The translations under genes and the position numbers were made by a program. A model generated the notes under the pieces. It did no database searches, was not told where the DNA came from, and was given only the letters and a program-made list of their open reading frames with translations. Shown in pieces: positions 46,498-56,800 of a DNA stretch of 64,000 nt. The first letter of the stretch is position 1. Each line of letters opens with the position of its first letter. This DNA is from Oryza sativa Japonica Group (lineage: Eukaryota; Streptophyta; Magnoliopsida; Poales; Poaceae), in the NCBI RefSeq assembly GCF_034140825.1, contig NC_089042.1, positions 1,599,501-1,663,500 on the forward strand. The letters run 5' to 3'.

Positions 46498-47532
46498 ATG
46501 GCATCGTCTCGCCCCATCTCGGAGAGCACCATCACGAGGTCGACGTGCGCGACGCGGACGGCGCGCGCCACGCACCAGTTCGAGATCGTCGGGTACAGCC
46601 TCAAGAGGTGCCTCGCCGCCGGCGAGTTCGTCCGGTCCTCCGCCTTCGCCGCCTGCGGCTACAGGTGGTCCGTCCGCGTCTACCCCGGCGGGTTCGGGCC
46701 GGCGCACCGGGAGTTCGTGTCGGTGTTCGTCAAGATGATGACCAACAGGGGCAAGGCGGCGGCGCGGTTCGACCTCCGGCTGATCGACCGCGCCACCGGG
46801 CTGCCCCGCTCGGTGTTCCGGGCGGCGCAGCCAGTGGTGTTCGACTACTCCGTCAAGCACAAGAAGTGCAAGGGCAAGCGGGGCACCCGCGCGTTCATGC
46901 GGCGGCGCGACCTCGAGTCGTCGGCGTTCGTCCGCGACGACCGCCTCATCGTCGAGTGCGTCATCGACGTCGTCGTCGCCAACGGCGGCGACGACGACAC
47001 GGCGGCCGCGGCGTCCCCCCTCGCCGGCGTGCCGGCGCCGGACCTGTCGAGGCACCTCGGCGAGCTGCTGGAGCGGGCGGACGGCGTGGGCGCGGACGTC
47101 ACGTTCGACGTCAGGGGGCAACCCTTCGCCGCCCACCGGATCGTGCTCGCCATGCGCTCGCCGGTGTTCATGGCATCGCTGTACGGGTCGATGAGGGAGC
47201 ACCGCGCGCCGCGGATCGCCGTCGACGACATGGAGCCGGAGGTGTTCGACGCGCTCCTCCGCTTCGTCTACAGCGACACGCTGGCGCTCCCCGGCGACCT
47301 CGGGGAAGGCGAGTACAAGGAGATGGTGCGGCAGCTGCTGGAGGCGGCCGACCGGTACGCCATGGACAGGCTCAGGGTGATCTGCGAGCTCATCCTCTCC
47401 AGGAGCCTCGACGCCAAGACCGTCGCGGCGACGCTCGCCATGGCTGACCAGCACAGCACTACTGCGACGCGCTCAAGGATGTTTGTGTTCAGTTCATGGC
47501 CGTTGGGTTGGATGACCACAATTAATGATTGA
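46498..47532 (+). CDS. MATH-BTB protein 3, C-terminus altered by frameshift
   Basis: A single exon, 344 residues as read. MATH: THQFEIVGYSLKRC, CGYRWSVRVYPGG, VECVIDVVV. BTB: ADVTFDVRGQPFAAHRIVLA, RSPVFMASLYGSM, LLRFVYSDTLA. Both are intact. Directly after LAMADQHS the frame differs from the family: the protein ends in MFVFSSWPLGWMTTIND, while the next frame carries the expected YCDALKDVCVQFMA. The family's terminal L..SCP.L..E.WE segment is missing in either frame. The break falls in the same codon neighbourhood as in gene 2. The start is supported by the TATA box at 46432. Possibly still able to bind CUL3. Confidence 0.8.
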   Translation: MASSRPISESTITRSTCATRTARATHQFEIVGYSLKRCLAAGEFVRSSAFAACGYRWSVRVYPGGFGPAHREFVSVFVKMMTNRGKAAARFDLRLIDRATGLPRSVFRAAQPVVFDYSVKHKKCKGKRGTRAFMRRRDLESSAFVRDDRLIVECVIDVVVANGGDDDTAAAASPLAGVPAPDLSRHLGELLERADGVGADVTFDVRGQPFAAHRIVLAMRSPVFMASLYGSMREHRAPRIAVDDMEPEVFDALLRFVYSDTLALPGDLGEGEYKEMVRQLLEAADRYAMDRLRVICELILSRSLDAKTVAATLAMADQHSTTATRSRMFVFSSWPLGWMTTIND

Positions 47533-48089
47533 TATTTGAATATGATACTAGTTGAGTGCCCGTGCCTTGCTACGGGGCAAAAAGTATGCATCCATTTTAA
47601 GTTACATTGAATAAAATAATGTTAAGTAATCATTAAGTGTAAATTATAACAAAACCTTAATATAGCCCCACATTCAAAGAGACCACTCAATCTCCACACG
47701 CTTAACCTACAAAATTCATGTTTATGTAACGTTGCAAAATTGATAAGAAATGTATACATTACCAAATTGGATCATCTAGCCATAAATGACAAAAACAATG
47801 TATACCTTTCATATTGCCCTTCCATTATATCGATCACAATACCTTTTAAGAACTATCAACCATCTGAAACCAATGAAAATTTAAAGCTCCTCGCAACACT
47901 AAGAACCTCTATCCAAAATAGTGCTACAAGGGGATAGAACGGCATATAACCTTATAGGTTTCCCTTATTGGAAGGAAGTGTATTTTTTGCAACTCAAGGT
48001 GATGGTTATTTGCAAGTGCTTCAAATTACTGCGCCTAAGTTGATCTAGATCGGCTATGGCACTCGAGCTTGTCAATGAAGAAACCTTTA

Positions 48090-48325
48090 GGCTGAGTTCG
48101 TTTCAAAGGGTTCCCAACCCCTGTCCCTCCTCCGCGCGCACGCTTTTTAAACTGCTCAACGGTGTGTTTTTTTTAAAAAAGCTTTTATACGAAAGTTGTT
48201 TAAAAAATCATATTGATCCATTTGTTTAAAAAAATAGCTAATACTTAATTAATCATGTGCTAATGGACCACTCCGTTTTTCGTGCACAGGAGATTTGTTC
48301 CCAACCCACCCCAACGAACACAGCC
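48090..48325. mobile_element. Tourist/PIF-like MITE (GGCTG..TTC ends)
   Basis: Ends GGCTGAGTTCG and CGAACACAGCC; flanked by TTA at 48087-48089 and 48326-48328. Same family as 11619-11861. Nested in the Helitron. Confidence 0.8.
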
Positions 48326-48757
48326 TTAGAATGGTATCGACCAACTATGGGCTTCTCAATGATTTGTATAACTGCTAGACAACTCACTCATACCAGGGTC
48401 TTTATTCTAGATGCTCAGCAAGAAATTATTAGAACAAAGCTTAATATTACAGTCCAAAAAGGTACTTACCTGTGTACCATAATGATATGAAAATCCTTGC
48501 GCTGCAAACATAATACAGAGGAACATTGTTAAAATCTACAATAATGCATCCATTGTTAAGATATACAAACACAGGATGTATCGGTGTTAAAACTAAGGGA
48601 CTCAAATAATTGTTTACCAGATAACATATTTGTTTGAATCATGTACAGATGACATCGCCAGTTCTCAACAAATTAAAGTAAAGATTCTAGCCCTAGCACT
48701 TGGGGAAAGCATACACAGAACAGATCACTCCTAATTAAGTCTCAACTTTAAGGAAGC

Positions 48758-49149
48758 CAATGTTTATGTAAATACATAATGTATTAAAGACATTTTCCCT
48801 GGGTTACATCTAGCATTCTGGCAAAAGGGCTATAATATTCAGTTGAATGACTAATAAAAACAAATATTTTCAGTGCTGTAAGCAGAAATCCTTTGGTAGT
48901 AATATAGATATGCTGGCACGATATCTTACTTTTCAAAAAAGTGACAAAAGATTCAATGTTTATGTAAATACATAATGTATTAAAGACATTTTCCCTGGGT
49001 TACATCTAGCATTCTGGCAAAAGGGCTAAAACATTCAGTTGGATGACTAATAAAAACAAACATTTTCAGTGCTGTAAGCAGAAATCCTTTGGTAGTAATA
49101 TAGATATGCTGGCACGATATCTTACTTCTCAAAAAAGTGACAAAAGATT
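48758..49149. repeat. 196-bp tandem duplication
   Basis: Two nearly identical units, 48758-48953 and 48954-49149. Each starts CAATGTTTATGTAAATACAT and ends GTGACAAAAGATT, with only a few base differences, so the duplication is recent. It lies inside the proposed Helitron. No coding potential. Confidence 0.85.
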
Positions 49150-51174
49150 TAATCCGAGATAAGGATATACTGATATACAGAGCTCTAAAACAATCAAAGA
49201 GAAAAAAAAGGAGATCACTCAGCTAACACCTCATTTTTGCCTTCAAAGAGGTGGAGAAATCAAGCAATAAAACACTGCAGGAAAACAAGCCACTACACTC
49301 TTACTACCTTTTTTGTTCATGTGAAGAAGGGATTAGGCCATTAGGGAAAGTCAGAAAGAGATAAATTGGTGGCAAATAAACTTACTCAGATTTTAACATG
49401 AAAATAAACCAAAGAAACAATTTTGCCAAACCATATGCTATTAGCAAAATTGCTCTAACATATCAGCATTACACACGTACGTCTCAGATGTTTAGGTAAA
49501 TATCCAAACTTATCCCCTATAACATGCAGTGATACAGGCAAACATGCAGGAGCAAAATATTTCCAAGCCATTGACTTACAGAAAATCAGCCAACCGGTTT
49601 GCAAGCAAATCTCTGCTGCTCTACTGTCACTCCAATGCATCAGTTATCAATTCAATCTGAAATACGTGCAGCATGAGCATAACTTGATGAACAATATATA
49701 GGATAGATAATCTGCAGCCTATCAGTTGCTTTCCATTGTTTATTTCATATGTAGCAGATGTAGAAAAAGGAGGTAGGGGTGACAACAGCGCAAGAAAATT
49801 TTGGAGCAGTAGAACACCATCGAACACAACAGCAATGACTAATAAGATGGACTCACATTCATGGTGCTGACTCTCTTCCTGCTCTATCCTCTGGAACTGC
49901 CTAATTTACCTGAACAAAAGAAGAGGAATTAACAAAGAGAAGTCTATTAAGCATAAAAGATACCGAACTGTGGTGGAGGGGATGGCGAGGAACGACACAC
50001 CGGCCAGCAGCCCATTTTCAGGCAGAGGATTCAGATCGAGCGTCAGCGGTCGGACTTGGAGATGGATGATTTGCCTGAATGCCAGGACACATTGCAGCCT
50101 TTCAATCTAGCCGCGTGCGCAAACCCTAGGGTCCTCTCCAGCCGCCGCAGTGGTGCATGGACCTCCGCGTGCCAGTGTGCCACGGTGCTCTAGCGACCAT
50201 ACTAAAATGGTAAAACCTCACCGCTGCCCACTCAAGGCCGCCTCCTCCATCGTTACCGACCAGATGAATGGAGCAACGGTGGCGACGGTCAGGGAGATGC
50301 GGCATGGATGCCACGAGCGGTGGGTTGTGGCGTCGGCGACGAACTCCACTCGTGAGCGTAGGGCACAGCAAAAATGGCGACGATGCCCTGTTGCGGTGGC
50401 GGCGGCGGTCGAGGGCGGCGAGGAGGGAGCACGGGGCGGCGATGAGGCGGCGCGGTCAAGGGACGCGTGGGAGGGGGCGCGGGTCGCGGGGGCATCGACC
50501 CTTTTTACGCTTTTTTCCTTCCGGATCGCATGTACCCTTTTTTTTATTTTTGTCGCTCCAAAACGTGTGGATGTACGTTTCTATGTTGGATCGTGTGTCT
50601 ATTTTAGCTTCACCATCATCAATCCGAATTTTTTTAGTAGTAGATATTTGAATTTACTTTTCTACTATAAAGATTTTGTTGCTATAAATATGATCTATGA
50701 GAAAATAATAGTTTAGAAGATGGTATCAAATTAAACTGTGGCCTTCTATACTGTGAAACAGCGTAACTACTCAGGAATTAGAGTTTGACCGGGTCTTATA
50801 ATGTCTGACAAAGGTCCTACTTAGTACTCCGTATATGAATAAAACTCTAGTATATGTTTGTCATACCGAATAAAAGTAATTAGTTTCTATCTATATCTCT
50901 AAACTTACTTAAAATCTAAGTCACATATATGCTCTTATATATACCGGCCTCTAAGATTCAATACAACAAGTCAATAAGTCCAATATTTTCGGTATAACTC
51001 TCTCGATCTCCCTATATTATTCAACACTCTTTATAGTACTCACGGCGCTGCTAAAATCAAATTGTGATAGGTTGATCTAGGGTTTCCTTAATAATTAATT
51101 AATTAATCTCTCCCACACCTGCATCGCAACGCGTGAATCGATCGATCTCACAGCAGCAAGTGATCTGATTAGCA

Positions 51175-52287
51175 ATGCCCATGGAGACGACGACGACGAC
51201 GGCGACGGAGTCGATGAGCAAGATGGAGACAGTAAGAGGAACGCACCGGTTTACATTTCACGGCTACAGCTTGTGCAAGGGCGGCGGCGCCGGCCGGTGC
51301 ATTCGCTCCGGCACCTTCACCGTCGGCGGCTACGACTGGTGCATCTGCTTCTACCCGGAGGGCCAGGGCGGCGGCGGCGGCGACCGGGAACACGTCTCGG
51401 TCAAGCTCAGGCTGGTCACCCGCTGCGCCACGGCCACCGCGTTCTACGAGCTCCGCCTGCTCGACCAGGACACCGGCCGCGCCGCCGCCGTCGCCCGGGC
51501 CTCCGGCGCGCCCAGGGTGTTCGCGTCGAGCAATCCCGGCACAGCGTGCTTCGGCCGCCGCGCGTTCATGGAGCGGAGCAAGCTGGAGGCGTCGCCCGCG
51601 TGCCTGCGCGGCGACAGCGTCGTCATCGACTGCGCCGTCCGAGTCGTCGTCCACGACCCCGTCGTCGCCGCCGTGCGGCGCCGCGAGGCGCCGGACGACG
51701 TCCCGCCGTCGAACATACTCCGGCAGCTGGTGGCGCAGGTGGAGTCCGAGGGCGCCGACGTGACGTTCGCCGTGCAGGGGGAGACGTTCACGGCGCACCG
51801 CCTGATGCTCGCCGCGCGGTCGCCGGTGTTCAAGGCGGAGCTCTACGGCGCCATGAAGGAGAAGGACGCCGACCACGTCATCGCCATCGTCGACGTGCAG
51901 CCGGCCGTGTTCAAGGCCCTCCTCCATTTCATCTACACCGACGACATGCCACCCGACCTCGGCCTCGCCGCCGCTGACGACGACGACACCGACAGAATCG
52001 ACATGGCACGCCACCTGCTCGTCGCCGCCGACCGATACGCCGTCGAGAGGCTGCGGGTGATCTGCGAGCGCGTGCTCCGGCGAAGCCTCGGAGTCGAGAC
52101 GGTGATCGACACGATGGCATTGGCCGAACAGCATAGCTGCGGCGAGCTCAAGGAAGCTTGCCTCGAGTTCATCGATTCTCATAGCAAGCGAATCGTGGAG
52201 AGTGATGGTTACAAGAACCTCAAGAGGGCGTGCCCTTTGCTCGTCGCAGACATGTGGGAGAGGATCGTCCTATCACGTCTAGAGTAA
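51175..52287 (+). CDS. MATH-BTB protein 4 (CUL3 adaptor)
   Basis: A single exon of 370 residues. MATH about 22-158 (GTHRFTFHGYSLCKG, GGYDWCICFYPEG, IDCAVRVVV). BTB about 185-305 (ADVTFAVQGETFTAHRLMLA, RSPVFKAELYGAMKEKD, LLHFIYTDDM). C-terminal helices include ELKEACLEFIDS and the closing CPLLVADMWERIV. All blocks are present and the frame is whole, so this is probably a working adaptor. An Asp run (ADDDDTD) marks the BTB loop. The stop codon abuts a truncated MITE, and a second copy of the gene's last 69 bases lies 205 bases further on. Confidence 0.92.
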   Translation: MPMETTTTTATESMSKMETVRGTHRFTFHGYSLCKGGGAGRCIRSGTFTVGGYDWCICFYPEGQGGGGGDREHVSVKLRLVTRCATATAFYELRLLDQDTGRAAAVARASGAPRVFASSNPGTACFGRRAFMERSKLEASPACLRGDSVVIDCAVRVVVHDPVVAAVRRREAPDDVPPSNILRQLVAQVESEGADVTFAVQGETFTAHRLMLAARSPVFKAELYGAMKEKDADHVIAIVDVQPAVFKALLHFIYTDDMPPDLGLAAADDDDTDRIDMARHLLVAADRYAVERLRVICERVLRRSLGVETVIDTMALAEQHSCGELKEACLEFIDSHSKRIVESDGYKNLKRACPLLVADMWERIVLSRLE

Positions 52288-52492
52288 GGCTGTGTTTAGA
52301 TCTAGGGGTGAAAAGTTTTGGGTGTCACATCGGATATACAGACACACATTTAAAGTATTAAACGTAAACTAATAACAAAACAAATTACAGATTTCGCCTA
52401 TAAACTGCGATACGAATTTATTAAATCTAATTAATCCATCATTAGCAAATGTTTACTGTAGCACCACATTGTTAGATCATGGAGCAATTAAT
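52288..52492. mobile_element. Truncated GGCTGTGTTTAGATC-family MITE
   Basis: Starts exactly after the TAA stop of MATH-BTB gene 4 (GGCTGTGTTTAGATCTAGGG). It runs through the family body to GGAGCAATTA, where it breaks off into duplicated MATH-BTB sequence. The right half and right end are missing. Confidence 0.75.
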
Positions 52493-52561
52493 CTCAAGAG
52501 GGCGTGTCCGTTGGTCGTCGCAGACATGTGGGAAAGGATCGTCCGATCACGTCGAGAGTAA
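52493..52561 (+). pseudogene. Duplicated 3' end of a MATH-BTB gene
   Basis: 69 bases equal to the last 69 of gene 4 (52219-52287) with 6 differences, including the stop codon. It translates as LKRACPLVVADMWERIVRSR-like sequence. No body of a second gene precedes it, only the truncated MITE. Confidence 0.85.
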
Positions 52562-52619
52562 ATATTAAAACATTGCTCATGCAATGTTGAGGGTGATATA
52601 GCCATGAACATTAATTAGC

Positions 52620-52811
52620 GAGATTTGGTTCGGTCCAACAAAAAGTATCTTTAAGGTACCGGTACCTCACGGTACCAAATCGTTTTTGATCTTTGGATCT
52701 AACAATGCACATCTTGCCTAGCTAGATCTAATGATCGGAAACGATTTAGTACCGTGACTCCGTGAGGTAACAGTACCTCGAGAAACTTTTTGTTGGACTG
52801 AAGCAAATCTC
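52620..52811. mobile_element. MULE-type MITE with exact 9-bp target duplication
   Basis: The left end GAGATTTGGTTCGGTCCAAC and the reversed right end GAGATTTGCTTCAGTCCAAC are inverted, and similarity continues through CAAAAAGT, GGTACC and ACCTCACGG words. TTAATTAGC occurs at 52611-52619 and 52812-52820. Length 192 bp. Confidence 0.85.
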
Positions 52812-53221
52812 TTAATTAGCGATGGGTTTATCAAGCTCTTTTGATTTAATTCATTTTTTTTCTAAAATGGATTAATTTGTTCAACTGAGTTAGAGTAAAG
52901 TATATATGATGGCAAATCTGCTGCAAATTTTAAGTTGGTATTTGTTGTTTACTTCGTAGTTCATACGGCACACTAGAGTGTGTCGGGATGGAATCGGAAC
53001 TACTTGACAAGGTGTGACAAGCTCGATAACAATAACTCTCGAATGTTCTCATCTTGGTAATGTGGCGATGATGACTTCTATAGAGTTGGGAATGATGACT
53101 TGTGTTGACTCACATCGCATGCTTTTTTAATTTTCGCCTTTCTACAGAGTTTATCGGTTTTCCCTATGGTTTTAATTTGGTCAGCTTTCCTCGTTAACTG
53201 ATCGCCCTTTTTTTCTCTTTA

Positions 53222-53554
53222 GTGGGTTTTTAGTTCTTTGGGTGTAAAATTTTTGAAGTATATGGACGCACATTTAAAGTATTAAACGTAGACTAATAAC
53301 AAAACAAATTACAGATTCCGCCTGTAAACTGCGAAACGAATTTATTAAGCCTAATTAATCCATCATTAGCTAATATTTACTATAGCATCACACTGTCAAA
53401 TCATGGCGTAATTAGGCTCAAAAGATTCGTCTCGCAATTTACATGCAAACTGTGCAATTGGTTGTTTTGTTTCCCACATTTAATGCTCCATACATATATC
53501 CAAACATTTGATATGATGTTTTTGGCTAAAATTTTTTGTGATCTAAACAAGGCC
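53222..53554. mobile_element. GATCTAAACAAGGCC-family MITE
   Basis: Complete body of the same family as 52288 and 45577: AAAGTATTAAACGTAGACTA, ATTACAGATTCCGCCTG, AGGCTCAAAAGATTCGTCTC. It ends GATCTAAACAAGGCC, flanked by TTA. The left end is partly eroded. Confidence 0.75.
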
Positions 53555-54207
53555 TTAATACAAAACAGAAACTCTCTAAGCTCCTAAGTTTAACAAATCC
53601 TCATATGGAACCATTGTTAGGATGAAAATAAGTTAAATACACAATGTACTTCGATTATAATTGGGATAAATATACGGGGACACATTTATTGAAATTCCAT
53701 CAGCCAAATTCAACCCAAATCAGACTAAATGAATCATATCCGTGCTGAGGAGAAACTATTACTCTCAAGGGGACATCCACTCGTTTGCATGTCATCCAAA
53801 TAGTTATGAAAAAAAATAATAAAATTTAACAAGATAGATTAATATGTGATAAATCTGATCAAATTTAACTTCCACGAGTTGCAAAAAAATCATACATTAA
53901 CTAGCCAAAAATCATTGTTTGCTAGACACTCCCTATACATTAACTAGCCGAGACTAATTGGGCCCAAAACTTCCGTACTCAGTTCGGCCCAGCCCAGTAA
54001 CCAATGCCTCCAAAGTCCGATCCGGCCTCCCTCATCGTGATTTGTGACGTGCAGGGTACCAAGACACTATTCCAAATTCCGTTCCGACACGTACTTACCG
54101 TGCGCGACCAATACATACACACATCTCCGCCACACGTGCACCCGCACAGATCGCCGCCGCCGCAAACCTCGCCGCCGGCAGCGTCGTAGCTACGCATCAC
54201 GTAATTA
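53555..54207. other. Upstream region of MATH-BTB gene 5
   Basis: AT-rich at first, then mixed from 53950 with GGGCCCAAA and GGCCCAGCCCAG motifs near 53960-53998, which are site II-like promoter words. No TATA box was assigned. Confidence 0.4.
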
Positions 54208-55350
54208 ATGATGATGATGTCCTCCGCGGCGCCGGCTGGCCATCACGCCGGAGAAGAGCCGCCGCCGCCGTCGACGACGAGGAGCACCATGTCGACGTGC
54301 ACGATGGGGACGGTGGAGGGCCACCACCGGTTCGCGATCCGCGGGTACAGCCGCCTGAGGGCGCTCCTCGCCGCCGGCGAGTACGTCCGGTCGGCCGCCT
54401 TCACCGTCGGCGGCTACGACTGGGCCGTCGTCTTCTACCCGCGCGGCGCCACGCACGCCGACCGCGACCACGCCGCCGTCTACGTCCAGCTCCTGACCGA
54501 CCGCGCCGCCGCCGCCGCCACCTTCGACCTCCGCTTCGTCCGCGCCGACTCCGGCCGGCCGCTGTCCGTGCACCCGCCGCTCGCCGCGCCGAGGACGTTC
54601 AGCACCGTACTCCGCTCCTCCTCCGCCGCCATGTACGGCGTCAAGGTGGAGGCGATACAGGCGCTCCAGGCCAACTACGTCCGCCGCGACCGCCTCACCA
54701 TCGACTGCGCCGTGCGCGTCGTCGGGAAGCCGCGGGTGTCCGCCGCCGCGCCGCTGACGGCGGCCGACGTCCCGCCGCCGGACCTCGCGGCGCACCTCGG
54801 CCGGCTCCTCGACCTCAAGTCCCACGCCGACGTCACGTTCGACGTGCGGGGAGTGCAGTTCGCCGCGCACCGGGTGGTGCTCGCCATGCGCTCCGCCGTC
54901 TTCGCCGCCGAGCTGTTCGGCCCGATGCGCAACAACGCCGGCGGCGCCATCAAGGTCGGCGACATGCAGCCCGCCGTGTTCAAGGTCCTTCTCGGCTTCA
55001 TCTACACCGACACGCTCGCCGCCATGGACGACCTCGACGCCGACGAGGACGACAGGCGAGAGCTCGCCCGCCACCTGCTCGTCGCCGCCGACCGGTACGA
55101 CATGGGCAGGCTGAAGCTCATCTGCGCGGACATGCTCGCGAGGAGCCTGACGGCGCAGACGGTGGCGAGCACATTGGCATTGGCCGACCGCCATGGCTGC
55201 CGCGGGCTCAGGGAAGCCTGCGTCGAGTTCGTCATCGCCATGGGTATGAACGATGAGGTGGTGATAAGCCGGCATCCTGACCAGCTCAGCTGTATCTCGC
55301 TCTTCAAATACTTCTTCTACCAGATCGGCAGCTTACTCAAAATCCACTAA
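54208..55350 (+). CDS. MATH-BTB protein 5 with divergent C-terminus
   Basis: A single exon of 380 residues. The Met-rich start (MMMM) leads to a Pro-rich leader and MATH (HHRFAIRGYSRLRA, GGYDWAVVFYPRG, IDCAVRVVG), then BTB (ADVTFDVRGVQFAAHRVVLA, FAAELFGPM, LLGFIYTDTLA). After LREACVEFVIAMG the family's SCP.L..E.WE ending is replaced by VVISRHPDQLSCISLFKYFF and a short basic tail. Four in-frame Met codons open the gene, so the start could also be at the Met before STCTMGT (about residue 28), where cluster mates begin. GC-rich third positions like genes 3, 4 and 6. Probably functional with a changed tail. Confidence 0.88.
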   Translation: MMMMSSAAPAGHHAGEEPPPPSTTRSTMSTCTMGTVEGHHRFAIRGYSRLRALLAAGEYVRSAAFTVGGYDWAVVFYPRGATHADRDHAAVYVQLLTDRAAAAATFDLRFVRADSGRPLSVHPPLAAPRTFSTVLRSSSAAMYGVKVEAIQALQANYVRRDRLTIDCAVRVVGKPRVSAAAPLTAADVPPPDLAAHLGRLLDLKSHADVTFDVRGVQFAAHRVVLAMRSAVFAAELFGPMRNNAGGAIKVGDMQPAVFKVLLGFIYTDTLAAMDDLDADEDDRRELARHLLVAADRYDMGRLKLICADMLARSLTAQTVASTLALADRHGCRGLREACVEFVIAMGMNDEVVISRHPDQLSCISLFKYFFYQIGSLLKIH

Positions 55351-55377
55351 ACTGTGTTTAATTAGTGAAAGATTCAG

Positions 55378-56100
55378 AGTGATTGTGTTATTTCAACTTC
55401 TACTACTGTCGATAGACTCTTAATCTTTTCTTAATTAGTTTGTCCACTAAACTGTGTTACTAGTTAGACTCAAGAGTGTTTGATTGTTCCAACTTCTGAT
55501 AGAGTCAATAGACGCTTAATCTTCTTAATTACTACAGTTTGTGGCTAATCTTCTTAATTAGTAGTTTGTGGTTGTTTACTGACCAGGTAGCTTTTTTGCA
55601 GTTTTGTTGATGTTCTGATATACCTTTATCAAAATCCTCTAAAAACTACTCCTCACGAGTAGTTTGTCTCCCCAGTAGCTTGTTGAGTATATTAATTAGT
55701 CAGTGAGCTTGATTTTTCTAACTTCTGATGCTGCCAATGGACATTTATATATTCTGAATTAGTTTGTGGTTTTTTACTAACCAGTTTAGTTCATGTTCTG
55801 ATATGCCTGAGTTTGTAAATAATTTATCCTACAAGAAAAGGACGATTTTTCATACAAGAGTTTCTATGTGGTTTTACCAGTGAAACAAATTAACAGCGTG
55901 CTTATTATTTTTACTTCTGGTACTATCAATGAACGCTTAATCTTCGTAATCAGTTTTTGTTTGTTTACTCACCACTTAATTATTCATAGTTTGTGAAGGT
56001 TTACTGACTTGTAGGTACTCCTAGCTCAGTTGTAGTTTAGTTGATGTTCAGATACGAGTGAGTTTGTAGATATTTTTTCCTGCAGGAAAAGAAATAAAGC
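55378..56100. repeat. Degenerate direct repeats in the 3' flank of MATH-BTB gene 5
   Basis: Four or five weak copies of a unit holding CAACTTCTG.TA, GTC.ATAGAC.CTTAATCTT, CTTAATTAGTTTGTGGTTG, TTTACTGACCAG and GTTGATGTTC.GATA. Copies start near 55378, 55470, 55690, 55890 and 56000. Age appears old from the divergence. Nature unknown. Confidence 0.55.
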
Positions 56101-56158
56101 TAATGCAGTTCAGGTCCAACTATTCACTCTGTAATTTTACTAGTGAAACAGAACAAGA

Positions 56159-56520
56159 TTTGCTCTGAAAATTCTGGATGAACAACAGGCACTTGTCCCC
56201 TCTGATAATTCTGAATGAAACAACAGACAAACATGCACTAAAGTTCTGAATGAACATCATAACAAACAGACTAAAATTTCTGAATGAACAGCAGAACAAG
56301 CAGATTCTGCACAACAAGCAGAACAAACAGACTCAGAAATTCTGGATGAACAACACAACAAACAAGTTGTGAACAAAACAACAATCAGATTCTCTGAATG
56401 AACAAGAGAAACAACACAACAGCAGGCTCTGCACAAAACAACAATCAGATTGTCTGAATGAACAACAGAACAGACAAGAGTACTCTGAACAAGAGAACAA
56501 TTAGACACAACCCTTCAAGT
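56159..56520. repeat. Low-complexity AACA-rich repeat
   Basis: Imperfect reiteration of TCTGAATGAACAACAGAACA and related words (TTCTGGATGAACAACA, CTCTGCACAAAACAACAATC). Copies are 30-60 bases apart. Strongly purine/AC-biased on the plus strand. No coding frame across it is convincing. Confidence 0.75.
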
Positions 56521-56619
56521 CTGATCAACAAAAAACAATCAGGTACCACTACCACATGATGAAATACAGTATATCGCCCCTGGTTTGTGTAATCAGTACA
56601 CCAAGTAGTAACTGATTAC

Positions 56620-56800
56620 TTGATTAGCCATCTGCAACACAAGAATAAAACTGCATACTTGAAAACTTCAGCAACAAGCATAAAACTGCATACTTGATTA
56701 GCCATCTGAAACACAAGCATAAAACTTCAGCAACACAAGCATAAAACTGCATACTTGATTAGCCATCTGAAACACAAGCATAAAACTTCATAAACCATAC
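56620..56800. repeat. Short tandem repeats (GCATAAAACTGCATACTTG unit)
   Basis: ATAAAACTGCATACTTG occurs three times, and ATTAGCCATCTG.AACACAAG also three times, in alternating order, with CTTCAGCAACA between. Repeat length is about 75 bases. It lies downstream of the cold-shock gene on the minus strand. Confidence 0.75.

Larger units (their letters stand above)
47548..50720 (-). mobile_element. Probable non-autonomous Helitron, 3.2 kb
   Basis: On the minus strand the 3' end reads GCCCCGTAGCAAGGCACGGG then CACTCAACTAG, followed by T. This is a GC-rich hairpin 10-11 bases before CTAG, as in Helitrons. The candidate 5' end on that strand is TCTTCTAAACTATTATTTTC preceded by A, so insertion would be between A and T, the known target. 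It contains a Tourist MITE (48090-48325), a 196-bp tandem duplication and a GC-rich, 5'-UTR-like segment at about 50080-50500 that may be captured host sequence. No helicase gene. The 3' end is firm; the 5' end is less so. Confidence 0.6.

Noticed and set aside
46422-47447. 341-codon plus-strand ORF overlapping MATH-BTB gene 3
   Set aside because: An Arg-rich shadow frame; similar shadows occur over genes 4, 5 and 6.
54205-55275. 356-codon minus-strand ORF over MATH-BTB gene 5
   Set aside because: Antisense shadow caused by high GC at third positions.
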